Position numbers and translations under genes: made by a program | Shown here: positions 44,367 to 53,531 of the stretch, piece by piece | Numbering within the stretch: position 1 is the first letter of the stretch | How the letters are laid out: each line of letters begins with the position of its first letter | The notes under the pieces: model-generated | What the model saw: only the letters and a program-made list of their open reading frames with translations | Told to the model about the DNA's origin: nothing | Database searches by the model: none | Source: Mycolicibacterium peregrinum | GTDB taxonomy: Bacteria > Actinomycetota > Actinomycetes > Mycobacteriales > Mycobacteriaceae | Length of the DNA: 64,000 nucleotides | Direction: 5' to 3' | NCBI RefSeq assembly: GCF_001665785.1 | Contig: NZ_LZSO01000012.1 | Location: 248,001 to 312,000 of the forward strand

Positions 44367-45866
44367 CTACCCGTCGAGGGCGTTGATCGCGGCCGCAGCC
44401 TGGGACGCGTCGGTCTGCGACGGGGCGGTCCACCAGACTTCAGGTTGCTCGGCGGCCCAGCCGGTGATCGCCTCCAGTTCGGCGGCCAGCGAGATCAGCA
44501 ACGGCTCACTGTCGGCCGGCCCCATCAGTTGGACGCCGATCGGCAACCCGTCGGACGTGAACCCCGCGGGCACGTTGATCGACGGCCAACCCAGCAGGTT
44601 CCACGGCCAGGTCACCGGGCAGGCGGCGATAGCGGCGCGTTCGGTGGCAGACCACCCGCGGCGGTCGAATTCGTTTGTGAGCGGCGGCGGTTGGGCCGTG
44701 GTCGGCGCGATGATGACGTCGACGAGGTTGAAGATCCAGGAGATGCGGCGTTGCACGGCGGCTTCGTGTGCCCGGGCCTTGCGCAGCACGTCCTGTGACA
44801 GCAGCCGGCCGATCCTCATGTTGGTGGCGGTGCGCTCGTCGTAGGCCACGTCGCCCAGGCGGTCGGACCAGTCCAGCAGGCCGGAGGTGGAACGGGCCAG
44901 GAAGTCCCAGGACATCCGAAGGCTGTAGTTGGGGTCTTTTTCCTCCACGGTGTGGCCCAACTGACCGAGGTGATCGGCGGTGGCCTGCAGCGCCTTGCGG
45001 ATCTCGGGGTGCAGTGTGGCCCGGAAACCGGTGAACGGGAACTTCGTCGACATCGCGATCCGCAGCGGCCCGGGGGCGCGGCCGACGTGTTCGGCGGCCT
45101 GTATCGGCGCGGGCTTGTGCAGATCACCGTCGGCGTTACCGGACGCGGCGTCGAGTACGAGGGCCGCATCGGTGACGGTGCGAGCCAGCACCCCGTTGAC
45201 GGTGATGCCGTTGAACGCCTCGGGCAGAGGCCAGGTGGATATGCGTCCGCGTTGCGGCTTGATGCCGACCAGATGCGTCCACGCGGCGGGGATGCGGACA
45301 CTGCCCGCGCCGTCCGATCCGATCGCCGCGGCCACCAGGCCCGCTGCGACGGCCGCGGCGCTGCCGCCGGACGAACCGCCCGGGCTGTGCTTGCGTGACC
45401 ACGGGTTACGGGTATGGCCGAACCCCGGCCCGCCCGTGAACGGCCACTGTCCGAGCTCGCAGGTATTGGTCTTCCCGACGATCACCGCGCCGGCAGCCTT
45501 CAGGCGGCGCACCACCTCGGCGTCGTCGGTGGCGACACGGGTGGGGCCGTCGGTGCCGAACCGGGTGGGCACCCCGGCGACGTCGACGTCGTCCTTGACC
45601 GCGATGGGGATTCCCAACAGCGGGAGTTGTTTGCCGGCTGCGCGAGCCGTGTCGGCCTTGGCGGCGTCGGCCAGCGCCTGCTCGGTCAGCACGACGCGGA
45701 ATGCGTTGAGGGTGGACTGGCTCGCGGTGATGGCGTGCAGCGACTCCTGTACCAGTTGCTCAGAAGTGACTGCGCCGCTGGCGAGTTGATAGAGCTGGTT
45801 GGTCAGGGTGGGGAACCGGGTGGTGGGCTTGCGGGAAAAAGGGTCGGAAGTCGCAGAGTTGGCCAT
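44367..45866 (-). CDS. amiA2: Amidase AmiA2
   Basis: 499 aa member of the amidase signature family (M. tuberculosis AmiA2, 484 aa). The catalytic Ser-cisSer-Lys triad is visible: Lys in GIPIAVKDDVDVAG and the serines in HSPGGSSGGSAAAVAAGLV with GSDGAGSVRIPAA. It hydrolyses amides; the physiological substrate is unknown. ATG at 45866 (MANSATSDPF) is preferred over the much longer open frame. Divergent from recO with 63 bases between. Confidence 0.9.
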   Translation of the reverse strand: MANSATSDPFSRKPTTRFPTLTNQLYQLASGAVTSEQLVQESLHAITASQSTLNAFRVVLTEQALADAAKADTARAAGKQLPLLGIPIAVKDDVDVAGVPTRFGTDGPTRVATDDAEVVRRLKAAGAVIVGKTNTCELGQWPFTGGPGFGHTRNPWSRKHSPGGSSGGSAAAVAAGLVAAAIGSDGAGSVRIPAAWTHLVGIKPQRGRISTWPLPEAFNGITVNGVLARTVTDAALVLDAASGNADGDLHKPAPIQAAEHVGRAPGPLRIAMSTKFPFTGFRATLHPEIRKALQATADHLGQLGHTVEEKDPNYSLRMSWDFLARSTSGLLDWSDRLGDVAYDERTATNMRIGRLLSQDVLRKARAHEAAVQRRISWIFNLVDVIIAPTTAQPPPLTNEFDRRGWSATERAAIAACPVTWPWNLLGWPSINVPAGFTSDGLPIGVQLMGPADSEPLLISLAAELEAITGWAAEQPEVWWTAPSQTDASQAAAAINALDG

Positions 45867-45929
45867 CACTTTCGAGGATATCGGCGGTGCGTAACGGAAC
45901 CTGTCCGGCCATGGTGCGACACTGTCACG

Positions 45930-46772
45930 ATGCGGCTGTACCGGGACCGGGCGGTGGTGCTGCGCCAGCACAAGCTCGGCGAGGCCGACCGGATTGTCAC
46001 CCTGCTCACCCGCGACCATGGTTTGGTGCGCGCGGTGGCCAAGGGTGTTCGGCGTACCCGCAGCAAGTTCGGCGCGCGGCTGGAGCCGTTTGCCCATATC
46101 GACGTGCAGCTGCATCCGGGGCGCAACCTCGACATCGTCACCCAGGTGCAGGCCATCGACGCGTTCGCCGCCGACATCGTCAGTGACTACGGCCGCTACA
46201 CCAGTGCGTGCGCGATGTTGGAGACCGCCGAGCGGCTGGCCGGGGAGGAGCGGGCACCGATGCCCGACCTGCACCGGCTCACAGTGGCCGCGCTGAGGGC
46301 CGTCGCCGACGGCCGCCGGGCCCGCGAGTTGGTGCTCGACTCCTACCTGCTGCGGGCGATGACGATCGCCGGGTGGGCGCCTGCCCTGACCGAGTGCGCC
46401 CGCTGCGCCGCGCCGGGTCCCCACCGGGCATTTCACGTCGCCGCCGGCGGCAGTGTGTGCGTGCACTGTCGTCCCAGCGGATCCAGTACTCCGCCCCAAC
46501 CCGTGCTGGAACTGATGTCGGCGCTGCACGAGGGCGACTGGGAGTACGCCGAGGCGTCCTCATCGACGCATCGCAGTCAGGCCAGCGGGCTGATCGCCGC
46601 GCACCTGCAGTGGCACCTGGAGCGCCAGCTGCGGACATTGCCTCTGGTCGAACGGGTGTACCGGATCGATCGGACAGTCGCCGAGCAGCGCGCCACGCTG
46701 GTCAGGCAGGATATGACCCATGGCTTTGAAGCGGGACAAGCAGACCTACCCACAGCTGCCCCCGGCGCCTGA
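45930..46772 (+). CDS. recO: DNA repair protein RecO
   Basis: 280 aa recombination mediator that helps RecR load RecA on SSB-coated DNA. N-terminal OB fold [31 protein letters not shown], the basic block [19 protein letters not shown], and the zinc site CARCAAPG...VCVHC near 152-176. ATG at 45930 gives the conserved start; the frame is open far upstream through amiA2 antisense. The 3' end overlaps uppS by 53 bases, longer than usual but also consistent with the M. tuberculosis pair. Confidence 0.93.
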   Translation: MRLYRDRAVVLRQHKLGEADRIVTLLTRDHGLVRAVAKGVRRTRSKFGARLEPFAHIDVQLHPGRNLDIVTQVQAIDAFAADIVSDYGRYTSACAMLETAERLAGEERAPMPDLHRLTVAALRAVADGRRARELVLDSYLLRAMTIAGWAPALTECARCAAPGPHRAFHVAAGGSVCVHCRPSGSSTPPQPVLELMSALHEGDWEYAEASSSTHRSQASGLIAAHLQWHLERQLRTLPLVERVYRIDRTVAEQRATLVRQDMTHGFEAGQADLPTAAPGA

Positions 46773-47601
46773 GGACTATCCGGTCTTTCCGGACACCTCG
46801 ACCTGGCCCGTCGTCTTCCCCGAGATTCCGGCCGGCACCAACGGCCGCTTCGCCCGCCCGCCCCAACACACGTCCAAGGCCGTCGCGCCTCGTATCCCGG
46901 CGGATCAAGTACCCAATCACGTCGCCGTGGTGATGGACGGCAACGGTCGGTGGGCCACCCAGCGTGGTCTCGGCCGCACCGAAGGTCACAAGATGGGCGA
47001 AGCCGTGTTGATCGACATCACCTGCGGTGCCATCGAACTGGGTATCAAACACTTGAGTGTCTACGCCTTCTCCACCGAGAACTGGAAGCGCAGCGCCGAA
47101 GAGGTCCGGTTCCTCATGGGGTTCAACCGGGAAGTGGTGCGTCGCCGCCGGGAGAATCTCAACGCCATGGGCGTGAACATGCGCTGGGTGGGGTCGCGGC
47201 CCAAGATGTGGCGCAGCGTCATCAAAGAGTTCGACATCGCCGAGCAGATGACCGTCGGTAACGACGTCATCACGGTCAACTACTGCGTCAACTACGGCGG
47301 TCGTACCGAACTCGTCGAGGCCGCGCAGGCGCTGGCCACCGAAGCCGCCGAGGGCAAGATCAACCCGAGCCGGATCACCGAGGCGGCCTTCGCCAAACAT
47401 TTGCACCGCCCCGACATCCCCGACGTGGATCTGTTCATCCGGACGTCGGGGGAACAGCGGGCCAGCAACTTCCTGCTGTGGCAGTCGGCGTACGCCGAGT
47501 TCGTGTTCCAGGACAAGCTGTGGCCGGACTACGACCGGCGTGACCTGTGGGCGGCCTGCGAGGAGTACGTGAACCGCAACCGTCGCTTCGGCAGGGCCTG
47601 A
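46720..47601 (+). CDS. uppS: Decaprenyl diphosphate synthase (cis-prenyltransferase, UppS family)
   Basis: 293 aa, matching Rv2361c (296 aa), which makes the C50 lipid carrier used for peptidoglycan and arabinogalactan. Motifs: [27 protein letters not shown] with the catalytic Asp, [11 protein letters not shown], and [25 protein letters not shown] near the C-terminus with the RxSxxxR-type diphosphate-binding residues. A mycobacteria-specific N-terminal extension of about 70 residues includes [21 protein letters not shown]. Active at the cytoplasmic face of the membrane. Confidence 0.95.
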   Translation: MALKRDKQTYPQLPPAPEDYPVFPDTSTWPVVFPEIPAGTNGRFARPPQHTSKAVAPRIPADQVPNHVAVVMDGNGRWATQRGLGRTEGHKMGEAVLIDITCGAIELGIKHLSVYAFSTENWKRSAEEVRFLMGFNREVVRRRRENLNAMGVNMRWVGSRPKMWRSVIKEFDIAEQMTVGNDVITVNYCVNYGGRTELVEAAQALATEAAEGKINPSRITEAAFAKHLHRPDIPDVDLFIRTSGEQRASNFLLWQSAYAEFVFQDKLWPDYDRRDLWAACEEYVNRNRRFGRA

Positions 47602-47602
47602 C

Positions 47603-48049
47603 ATGCCGGGCCTCCTGCAGCAGTTGTCCGCGGCGCTCGGTGAGGTGATGTCCGTCGTCGAGGAGGACGACGGCGCGCTGACCGTGACCGTCGACGGTTC
47701 GGTGGCCTCGGTGCGGGTCGTGGCCATCGCCGAGGGCTTGGAGATGGTTTCGCTGACCCAGCCGCTTGCGTGGGATCTGCCGCTGGACAACAAGATTCGC
47801 GAACGCGTGTCCGATCATGCCAGTAAGACCATGCTGGGCACCGTGGTGTTGGTGGCGAAGCTGGTCGACACTCCGACCAACGGCGCGACGCCCAAAGGTG
47901 CGGCACGTAAGCGGCCGGCCAAGAAGGTGGCCGACGTGATGCTGCGCTACAACTTCCCGGCGGCCGGGCTCACTGACGACGCGCTGCGCACCCTGATCCT
48001 GATGGTCCTGGCTACCGGCGCCGACGTGCGTCGGGACCTCATGTCGTGA
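47603..48049 (+). CDS. Conserved mycobacterial protein (Rv2360c-like)
   Basis: 148 aa beginning one base after the uppS stop. Small alpha/beta protein: LLQQLSAALGEVMSVVEEDDGALTVTVDGSVASVRVVAI, then LDNKIRERVSDHASKTMLGTVVLVAKL, a basic linker (PKGAARKRPAKKVADVMLRYNFPAAGL) and a C-terminal helix. It resembles the YbjN/type III secretion chaperone-like fold, but I cannot assign a function. No signal peptide or membrane span. Confidence 0.78.
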   Translation: MPGLLQQLSAALGEVMSVVEEDDGALTVTVDGSVASVRVVAIAEGLEMVSLTQPLAWDLPLDNKIRERVSDHASKTMLGTVVLVAKLVDTPTNGATPKGAARKRPAKKVADVMLRYNFPAAGLTDDALRTLILMVLATGADVRRDLMS

Positions 48050-48450
48050 GCCGACCGGTCATCCGCATCGTCGCGGCCGTGGTGCTCGGTGCGGACAACC
48101 GGCTACTCCTGGTCCGTAAACGCGGTACGACGGCGTTCATGCAGCCCGGCGGCAAGATCGAGCCGGGGGAGCAGCCGATCGAGGCGTTGGCCCGGGAGGT
48201 TCGCGAGGAGCTCGGCGTCGGTTTTGATGTTTCGGCGGCCGAAGAACTCGGCCACTTCACCGCACCCGCCGCCAATGAACCCGGTCACGCGGTCGACGCG
48301 TGGCTCTACCGGGTGAGCCTGGACGGCGAGCCGCGGCCGCAGGCCGAGATCGACGAGATGACCTGGATCGACTCCCACGCGCCCGGTGACGTCGAGTTGG
48401 CGCCACTCACCCGCGACATCGTGTTCGCGCTGGTGCGCGGTCGGGCTTAG
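48046..48450 (+). CDS. NUDIX hydrolase
   Basis: 134 aa pyrophosphohydrolase. The complete Nudix box lies near residues 35-57 (GGKIEPGEQPIEALAREV followed by REELGV), giving GX5EX7REUXEEXGU with all metal glutamates. Substrate unknown; the size and N-terminal VRIVAAVVLGADNRLLLVRKRG fit small MutT/NTP-cleaning enzymes. GTG start overlapping the previous gene by GTGA. In M. tuberculosis Rv2360c is followed directly by the zur pair, so this gene is an addition. Confidence 0.9.
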   Translation: MSRPVIRIVAAVVLGADNRLLLVRKRGTTAFMQPGGKIEPGEQPIEALAREVREELGVGFDVSAAEELGHFTAPAANEPGHAVDAWLYRVSLDGEPRPQAEIDEMTWIDSHAPGDVELAPLTRDIVFALVRGRA

Positions 48451-48483
48451 CGTCCCTGCCTGAAGCGCATGGCGGAAAGTCGG

Positions 48484-48882
48484 TCAGTTGACCCCGTCGC
48501 CGCAGCCGCGGCACATGCCGAAGATCTCGATTGTATGGCTGACGTCGGAGAAACCGTGCTCGCGTGCCACGTCGGCGGCCCAGACCTCGACCTGGCCGCC
48601 GGAGATCTCGACGGTCGCGCCGCAGGCCCGGCACACCAGATGGTGGTGGTGGTCTTCGGAGCAACGTCGGTAGACCGACTCTCCCGTGTCGGTGCGCAAC
48701 GTGTCGACGTTTCCGGTGTTGGCCATCGACTGCAGTGTGCGGTACACCGTGGTCAGTCCGATGCCCTGGCCGCGACGGCGCAGCTCGTCGTGTAGCTCCT
48801 GGGCTGAGCGGAATCCGTCGGTCTCGTTGAGCAGGTCGGCGATGGCCGCACGCTGCCGGGTGGACCGGACCGCGCCTGTCAC
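48484..48882 (-). CDS. zur: Zinc uptake regulator Zur (FurB)
   Basis: 132 aa Fur-family repressor of zinc uptake and alternative ribosomal-protein genes. Winged-helix region TRQRAAIADLLNETDGFRSAQELH...GLTTVYRTLQSMA; the metal-binding histidines SEDHHHHLVCRACG and the C-terminal zinc site MCRGCG are all present. Start chosen at the GTG that overlaps the smtB stop (GTGA), giving the M. tuberculosis length (130 aa). Co-transcribed with smtB. Confidence 0.94.
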   Translation of the reverse strand: MTGAVRSTRQRAAIADLLNETDGFRSAQELHDELRRRGQGIGLTTVYRTLQSMANTGNVDTLRTDTGESVYRRCSEDHHHHLVCRACGATVEISGGQVEVWAADVAREHGFSDVSHTIEIFGMCRGCGDGVN

Positions 48883-49247
48883 CGGTGGTCCTCGCCGGCG
48901 TGGGCGACGGCGTCGGCGACGATGTGGGCCAGGTGGTGGTCGACCAGCTGGTAGAGCACCTCGCGTCCGGCGCGCTCGCTGGACACCACTCCGGCCTGCT
49001 TGAGGATCCGCAGATGCTGGCTCACCAGTGGTTGCGGCACGTCGAGCGAGTCGACCAGTTCGTGCACACAGCGCGCCGACTGCTGCAGCTGGAGCACGAT
49101 CGCGATCCGCAACGGGGCGGCGAGCGCGCGCAACAGCTCGCCCGCGGTGTCGAGGACCTCGCGGGAGGGCAACTGCGGCGCCGGCGCGGTGCTGTGCCCG
49201 CGTGCGTCGTCGTGTTGATTCGCCGTGAAATTGGAAATCGTTTCCAT
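48879..49247 (-). CDS. smtB: ArsR/SmtB-family zinc-sensing repressor SmtB
   Basis: 122 aa metalloregulator that releases DNA when zinc is bound and represses its own smtB-zur operon. Helix-turn-helix HELVDSLDVPQPLVSQHLRILKQAGVV and the alpha-5 zinc site DHHLAHIVADAVAHAGEDH (Asp/His ligands) are intact. ATG at 49247. A palindrome 14 bases upstream is the probable operator, and a second palindrome covers the first codons. Confidence 0.94.
   Translation of the reverse strand: METISNFTANQHDDARGHSTAPAPQLPSREVLDTAGELLRALAAPLRIAIVLQLQQSARCVHELVDSLDVPQPLVSQHLRILKQAGVVSSERAGREVLYQLVDHHLAHIVADAVAHAGEDHR
49232..49246. promoter_or_regulatory. Zur-box-like palindrome over the smtB start
   Basis: TGGAAATCGTTTCCA is a 6-3-6 inverted repeat covering smtB codons 1-5. 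It matches the published mycobacterial Zur-box type TGAAAATCATTTTCA at 12 of 15 positions by eye. Could let Zur feed back on its own operon; could also be chance. Confidence 0.4.
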
Positions 49248-49260
49248 TACGGGTCAGGAT

Positions 49261-49280
49261 ACATGCGCAATATTGCATGT
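49261..49280. promoter_or_regulatory. SmtB operator palindrome
   Basis: ACATGCGCAATATTGCATGT: arms ACATG/CATGT around CAATATTG, nearly perfect. It has the look of SmtB/ArsR-family sites and is placed upstream of smtB and before divergent glyS. Confidence 0.65.
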
Positions 49281-49330
49281 CAACCGCTCCGCCGGGTGCG
49301 GTGGATTATCGCTGCCGGCGCGCCGGTCGC

Positions 49331-49336
49331 TACTCT
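49331..49336 (+). promoter_or_regulatory. Candidate -10 of glyS (leaderless)
   Basis: TACTCT fits TANNNT and lies 8 bases before the glyS GTG, so transcription would begin at or near the start codon. No SD is seen. Confidence 0.45.
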
Positions 49337-49344
49337 GATGCACC

Positions 49345-50745
49345 GTGGCATCCATCATCGACACCGTTGCGAACCTGGCGAAACGCCGCGGCCTGGTCTT
49401 CCAGTCCGGAGAAATCTACGGCGGCACCAAGTCCGCGTGGGATTACGGCCCACTGGGTGTCGAGCTCAAGGAGAACATCAAGCGCCAGTGGTGGAAGTCG
49501 ATGGTCACCGGCCGCGACGACGTCGTCGGCCTGGACAGCGCGATCATCCTGCCGCGCCAGGTGTGGGTGGCCTCCGGTCACGTCGAGGTATTCAACGACC
49601 CGCTGGTGGAGTGCCTGAACTGCCACAAGCGTCATCGTCAGGACCACATGCAGGAGGCCTACGCGGCCAAGAAGGCGGCCAAAGACGGGGGCACAGTCGA
49701 CCCTGACTCTGTCTCCATGGACGAGATCGTCTGCCCCGACTGCGGCACCAAGGGGCAGTGGACCGAGCCGCGCGACTTCAACATGATGCTCAAGACCTAC
49801 CTCGGCCCGATCGAGTCGGAGGAAGGTCTGCACTACCTGCGCCCGGAGACCGCCCAGGGCATCTTCGTCAACTTCGCGAACGTGGTCACCACGGCCCGCA
49901 AGAAGCCGCCGTTCGGCATCGGCCAGATCGGCAAGAGCTTCCGTAACGAGATCACCCCGGGCAACTTCATCTTCCGCACCCGCGAGTTCGAGCAGATGGA
50001 GATGGAGTTCTTCGTCGAGCCTTCGACCGCGCCGGAATGGCACAAGTACTGGATCGAGACGCGACTGCAGTGGTATGTCGACCTCGGTATCAATCGGGAC
50101 AATCTGCGTCTGTACGACCACCCGAAGGAGAAGCTGTCGCACTACTCCGACGGCACCGTCGACATCGAGTACAAGTTCGGTTTCGCCGGCAACCCGTGGG
50201 GTGAGCTGGAGGGCATCGCCAACCGGACCAACTTTGATTTGTCCACGCACGCAAAGCATTCCGGTGTCGACCTGTCGTTCTACGACCAGGGTGCCGACAC
50301 TCGCTACGTGCCGTACGTGATCGAGCCGGCAGCCGGGCTGACGCGCTCGCTGATGGCGTTCCTGGTCGACTCCTACACCGAGGACGAGGCCCCGAACGCC
50401 AAGGGCGGCGTGGACAAGCGCACGGTGCTCAAGCTCGACCCGCGCCTGGCCCCGGTCAAGGCCGCGGTGCTGCCGTTGTCGCGCAATGCCGACCTGTCAC
50501 CCAAGGCCCGCGACCTGGCCGCCGAGCTGCGCCGCAACTGGAACGTCGAATTCGACGACGCCGGTGCGATCGGCCGGCGCTACCGCCGCCAGGACGAGAT
50601 CGGCACCCCGTACTGCGTGACAGTCGATTTCGACACCCTGGAGGACAACGCGGTCACCATCCGTGAGCGCGACGCCATGACCCAGGAGCGCATCGCTCTG
50701 GACAAGGTGTCGGACTATCTGGCGGTGCGGCTCAAGGGCGCGTGA
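49345..50745 (+). CDS. glyS: Glycyl-tRNA synthetase
   Basis: 466 aa class II homodimeric-type glycyl-tRNA synthetase that charges tRNA-Gly. N-terminal [26 protein letters not shown] (motif 1 region), a zinc-type insertion with CLNCHKRH...[46 protein letters not shown] (motif 2 region) and [18 protein letters not shown] (motif 3), followed by the anticodon-binding domain. GTG start directly behind a -10-like hexamer, divergent from the smtB-zur pair. Confidence 0.96.
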   Translation: MASIIDTVANLAKRRGLVFQSGEIYGGTKSAWDYGPLGVELKENIKRQWWKSMVTGRDDVVGLDSAIILPRQVWVASGHVEVFNDPLVECLNCHKRHRQDHMQEAYAAKKAAKDGGTVDPDSVSMDEIVCPDCGTKGQWTEPRDFNMMLKTYLGPIESEEGLHYLRPETAQGIFVNFANVVTTARKKPPFGIGQIGKSFRNEITPGNFIFRTREFEQMEMEFFVEPSTAPEWHKYWIETRLQWYVDLGINRDNLRLYDHPKEKLSHYSDGTVDIEYKFGFAGNPWGELEGIANRTNFDLSTHAKHSGVDLSFYDQGADTRYVPYVIEPAAGLTRSLMAFLVDSYTEDEAPNAKGGVDKRTVLKLDPRLAPVKAAVLPLSRNADLSPKARDLAAELRRNWNVEFDDAGAIGRRYRRQDEIGTPYCVTVDFDTLEDNAVTIRERDAMTQERIALDKVSDYLAVRLKGA

Positions 50746-50767
50746 CCCTGCTCGCGGAAGAACGCGA

Positions 50768-51274
50768 CTAGCGCAGCTGCGCCGGAACGTCGCCGTCGAG
50801 CAGTTCGATGAGCCTGGCCAACAATCCGTCGAGTTCCCTTCCCACGGTCGCGATCTCCGGGTTGTCATAGCTGGCGAACAGCAGACTCGGCTGGTCGACG
50901 GCGAGGACGGTGCCGTCCGGGCCGGCGTAGAGCAGGGTGCGCAACGGTGCGTGCAGCATGACGCCCGGGTCGTGTCGGAACATCCGCTCGGCGATGGTGT
51001 GATTGCCCATCAGGTACTCGGTGGCCCGCGACGTCGAGCCGGACAGTGCCATCGTTGGCGCGACGTCGATGCGGAAATACCGCATGAAGCCGTGTGGGGC
51101 TTGCTGCTTGGTCACGGCGAGCACGTCGTCCCAGCTCGATGTGCCGTCATATACGGTGAGATCGACTGCCGGTACCAGTGATTCGTAACGGCCGCGGGCT
51201 CGCTCGTAGTCGTCGGGCAGCGCGATCAGGAGCCGCCGACTCGCGTGGTCGACGGCCGAACTGTGCCGCGTCAT
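50768..51274 (-). CDS. DUF302 family protein
   Basis: 168 aa. The C-terminal part contains DUF302-type blocks MRYFRIDVAPTMALSGS, YLMGNHTIAERMFRHDPGVMLHAPLRTLLY and AVDQPSLLFASYDNPEIATVGRELD. Function unknown. Its ATG overlaps the stop of the alcohol dehydrogenase (ATGA), so the two are made together. No signal peptide or membrane span. Confidence 0.82.
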   Translation of the reverse strand: MTRHSSAVDHASRRLLIALPDDYERARGRYESLVPAVDLTVYDGTSSWDDVLAVTKQQAPHGFMRYFRIDVAPTMALSGSTSRATEYLMGNHTIAERMFRHDPGVMLHAPLRTLLYAGPDGTVLAVDQPSLLFASYDNPEIATVGRELDGLLARLIELLDGDVPAQLR

Positions 51275-52296
51275 CGCCGCGATCCCGCGATGTCGAGGAC
51301 GACCCGGAAACGTGCTTGCCCCGACATCATGTGCTCGTAGGCTTTCGGCGCGTCCTCGAACGGCATCACCTCGACCATCGGGGCGACGCCGTTGGCGACA
51401 CTGAACGTGAGGTTGTCCTCGTTCTCGATCGCCGAACCGGTCAGGCTGCCGACGATGCTGCGACCGCCGAAGATCAGGTCGGCGGTGTTGACCGAGATGG
51501 GATCCGGTGCGGCGCCGACGACGACGAGCTGACCGTGTGGCCGCAGCCCGGCCACCAGCGGGCTCATCGACGAGCCGCTGGCTGCGGTGGCGATGACAGC
51601 GGCCGCGCCACCCAGTGCGGTCAACGCGGCGCCGGGATCCTCCGCGACACTGTCGATGTAGTGATCAGCTCCCAGATCCGTTGCCAATTGGGCCTTTTCC
51701 GGGCCACGGGCGATCGACGCGACCCGGTAGCCCAGTTTATGGGCGTATTGCACGCCGAGGTGTCCGAGTCCGCCGAGGCCCTGGATCGCGACCAACGCGG
51801 CAGGCGGTGCCCCGGTGGAACGCAGTGCATTGAACACCGTCACACCGGCACACAGCAGGGGAGCGGCGGTGATGGCCTCGAGTTCATCGGGCACTCGCAC
51901 CAGACCGGTCGCACGGGCGTAGACCACCTCGGCGTAGCCACCGTCCTCGGTGGTTCCTGGCTGCGGCTGATCGGTGCAGTTGACGAAATCGCCTCGGCGG
52001 CAGTACTCGCACTCGTTGCACTGCCCGCCCAGGAACCCCAGCCCGACCCGGTCACCGATGGTCCACGCAGTGACCCCGTCGCCCACCGCGTCGACGACTC
52101 CGGCGATCTCGTGACCGGGTACCACCGGTTGTCGTGGATCGGGCCGCTGACCCTCGACCGCGAGGAAATCGCTGTGGCACACCCCGCAGCTGTCCACTCG
52201 CACCCGAACATGCCCGGGTTCGGGTGGCACCACCTCGCGCTCCACGAGTTCGAAATTGCGTTGGCCGGTGACCTGATAGGCCCGATAGGTTGACAT
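51271..52296 (-). CDS. Zinc-dependent alcohol dehydrogenase
   Basis: 341 aa medium-chain dehydrogenase. Catalytic zinc residues: Cys in CGVCHSDFL, His-Glu in VPGHEIAGVV, and the later Cys in PLLCAGVTVF. Structural zinc cysteines in CNECEYCRRGDFVNC. Coenzyme fold GLGGLGHLGVQYAH followed by RGPEK, suggesting NAD(P)H use. Likely acts on a primary alcohol/aldehyde pair. AGAGGA SD 8 bases before the ATG. Downstream of the SDR (19 bases) and upstream of the DUF302 gene on the same strand. Confidence 0.92.
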   Translation of the reverse strand: MSTYRAYQVTGQRNFELVEREVVPPEPGHVRVRVDSCGVCHSDFLAVEGQRPDPRQPVVPGHEIAGVVDAVGDGVTAWTIGDRVGLGFLGGQCNECEYCRRGDFVNCTDQPQPGTTEDGGYAEVVYARATGLVRVPDELEAITAAPLLCAGVTVFNALRSTGAPPAALVAIQGLGGLGHLGVQYAHKLGYRVASIARGPEKAQLATDLGADHYIDSVAEDPGAALTALGGAAAVIATAASGSSMSPLVAGLRPHGQLVVVGAAPDPISVNTADLIFGGRSIVGSLTGSAIENEDNLTFSVANGVAPMVEVMPFEDAPKAYEHMMSGQARFRVVLDIAGSRR

Positions 52297-52315
52297 GGGT
52301 TCGTCCTCTCAGGGC

Positions 52316-52978
52316 TCAGGCGGGGACCCCGGCGCGGGTCTGCCGGGTGAGTTCATCGGCCAGTACCTCGGTGGCATCGGATTCGATACCGTCGACGATC
52401 TGGCGCGCGACGTCGGCAGGGTCGTTCTTGGGGACGTCGAGATCGGCGATCATCGATGTGTCGGTGTAGCCGAGATACACGCCGACCACATCTGTGTCCT
52501 GTTCCTGAAGCTCCAGGCGCAACGAGTTGTTCGCCGACCACAGCGCGGCCTTCGAGACGCCGTAGGCGCCGAAGCCGGGCAGCCACGACAGCACCGACGC
52601 GATGTTGACGAGCGTGCCCCCGGCCAGTCGGGGAGCGAAGGCCCTCGTTACGCGCAACGCGCCGAACAGGTTGGTTTCGAGTACGGAACGGATGTCGTCG
52701 AGATCGCTGTGCAGCAGTGACTGGCCGCCTAGGATGCCCGCGTTGTTGACGACGATCGTTGCGTCACCGGCCAGTGCGGCCAGCCGGGCGACCGAGTCGT
52801 CGTCGGTGACCTCGGCTTCGACCACGACGATGCGCGGGTCGGAGCTGGGCTCGGGGCGTCGGCTCGTGACATAGACCTTGGCGGCGCCGCGGACGAGGAG
52901 TTCGTCCACGATCGCTTTGCCCAGCCCTTGCCGGCCACCGGTGACCACTGCCGTTGCACCCTTGATCTGATGGGACAT
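52316..52978 (-). CDS. Short-chain dehydrogenase/reductase
   Basis: 220 aa classical SDR. Cofactor motif TGGRQGLGKAI near residues 14-24, NNAG near 88-91, catalytic Ser in NIASVLSWLPGFG and YGVSK near 139-143. The Arg-rich TSRRPE after beta-2 suggests NADPH. First gene of the minus-strand trio SDR-ADH-DUF302; GGAG precedes its ATG. Divergent from an HxlR regulator that probably controls it. Confidence 0.9.
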   Translation of the reverse strand: MSHQIKGATAVVTGGRQGLGKAIVDELLVRGAAKVYVTSRRPEPSSDPRIVVVEAEVTDDDSVARLAALAGDATIVVNNAGILGGQSLLHSDLDDIRSVLETNLFGALRVTRAFAPRLAGGTLVNIASVLSWLPGFGAYGVSKAALWSANNSLRLELQEQDTDVVGVYLGYTDTSMIADLDVPKNDPADVARQIVDGIESDATEVLADELTRQTRAGVPA

Positions 52979-53036
52979 TTGATTCTCCTTCGAACTCGGT
53001 TGACTGCGCGAACGTCACCTTCGACAAGTCCGACAG

Positions 53037-53059
53037 CTGAGTAGGTATTCCCAACTCAG
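53037..53059. promoter_or_regulatory. Operator-like inverted repeat between the SDR and HxlR genes
   Basis: CTGAGT (53037-53042) and ACTCAG (53054-53059) are perfect inverted arms with 11 bases between. It lies 13 bases upstream of the hxlR-type ATG and immediately before its -10-like TAGAAT, a good place for autorepression and for control of the divergent SDR operon. Confidence 0.6.
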
Positions 53060-53060
53060 A

Positions 53061-53066
53061 TAGAAT
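53061..53066 (+). promoter_or_regulatory. Candidate -10 of the HxlR-family gene
   Basis: TAGAAT fits the TANNNT pattern and ends 5 bases before the ATG at 53072, suggesting a leaderless transcript. Confidence 0.5.
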
Positions 53067-53071
53067 ATGGC

Positions 53072-53524
53072 ATGCGCACCGATCCGTGGACCGACAATGC
53101 CTGTCCGATCGCCCGCACCATGTCGGTGCTGGGACAGCGCTGGGCCATGCTGATCATCCGTGAGGCGCTGATGGGCAAGTCGCGGTTCTCGGAGTTCCGC
53201 GAACAGCTGGGGGTGGCTCCCGACGTACTCAGCGCACGGCTGTCCGAACTGGTGGCGGCCGGCATCCTCGAAGTCGTCGACTATCAGCAGCCGGGGGACC
53301 GGACCCGCAGCCGGTACGTGCTGACCGACGCGGGACACGACCTCATCCCCGTGCTGGCGGCGATCGGGCAGTGGGGTCACATCCACTTGCCCCGGCAGAA
53401 CAGCAGCGATTACCGCTTCATCGAGGCGGCCACCGGCGATCCCGTGGGAATCGGATTCCGTCGCAAGGACGGCACCACGGTCGAGACGTCGGAGGTCGCA
53501 CTCGTCGACACGGCCCGTGGTTAG
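53072..53524 (+). CDS. HxlR-family transcriptional regulator
   Basis: 150 aa winged helix-turn-helix regulator. The family N-terminus NACPIARTMSVLGQRWAMLIIREALMGKSRFSEFREQLGVAPDVLSARLSELVAAGIL is complete, including the conserved cysteine near residue 11 that in some members senses electrophiles or thiol stress. The C-terminal third (DYRFIEAATGDPVGIGFRRKDG) is a non-DNA-binding extension. Divergent from the SDR-ADH-DUF302 genes, which it most likely regulates. Confidence 0.9.
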   Translation: MRTDPWTDNACPIARTMSVLGQRWAMLIIREALMGKSRFSEFREQLGVAPDVLSARLSELVAAGILEVVDYQQPGDRTRSRYVLTDAGHDLIPVLAAIGQWGHIHLPRQNSSDYRFIEAATGDPVGIGFRRKDGTTVETSEVALVDTARG

Positions 53525-53531
53525 CGCAGGA

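Noticed and set aside
49248..49344. T-box riboswitch before glyS
   Set aside because: Less than 100 bases are available, there is no T-box sequence, and a -10-like hexamer sits right before the start codon.
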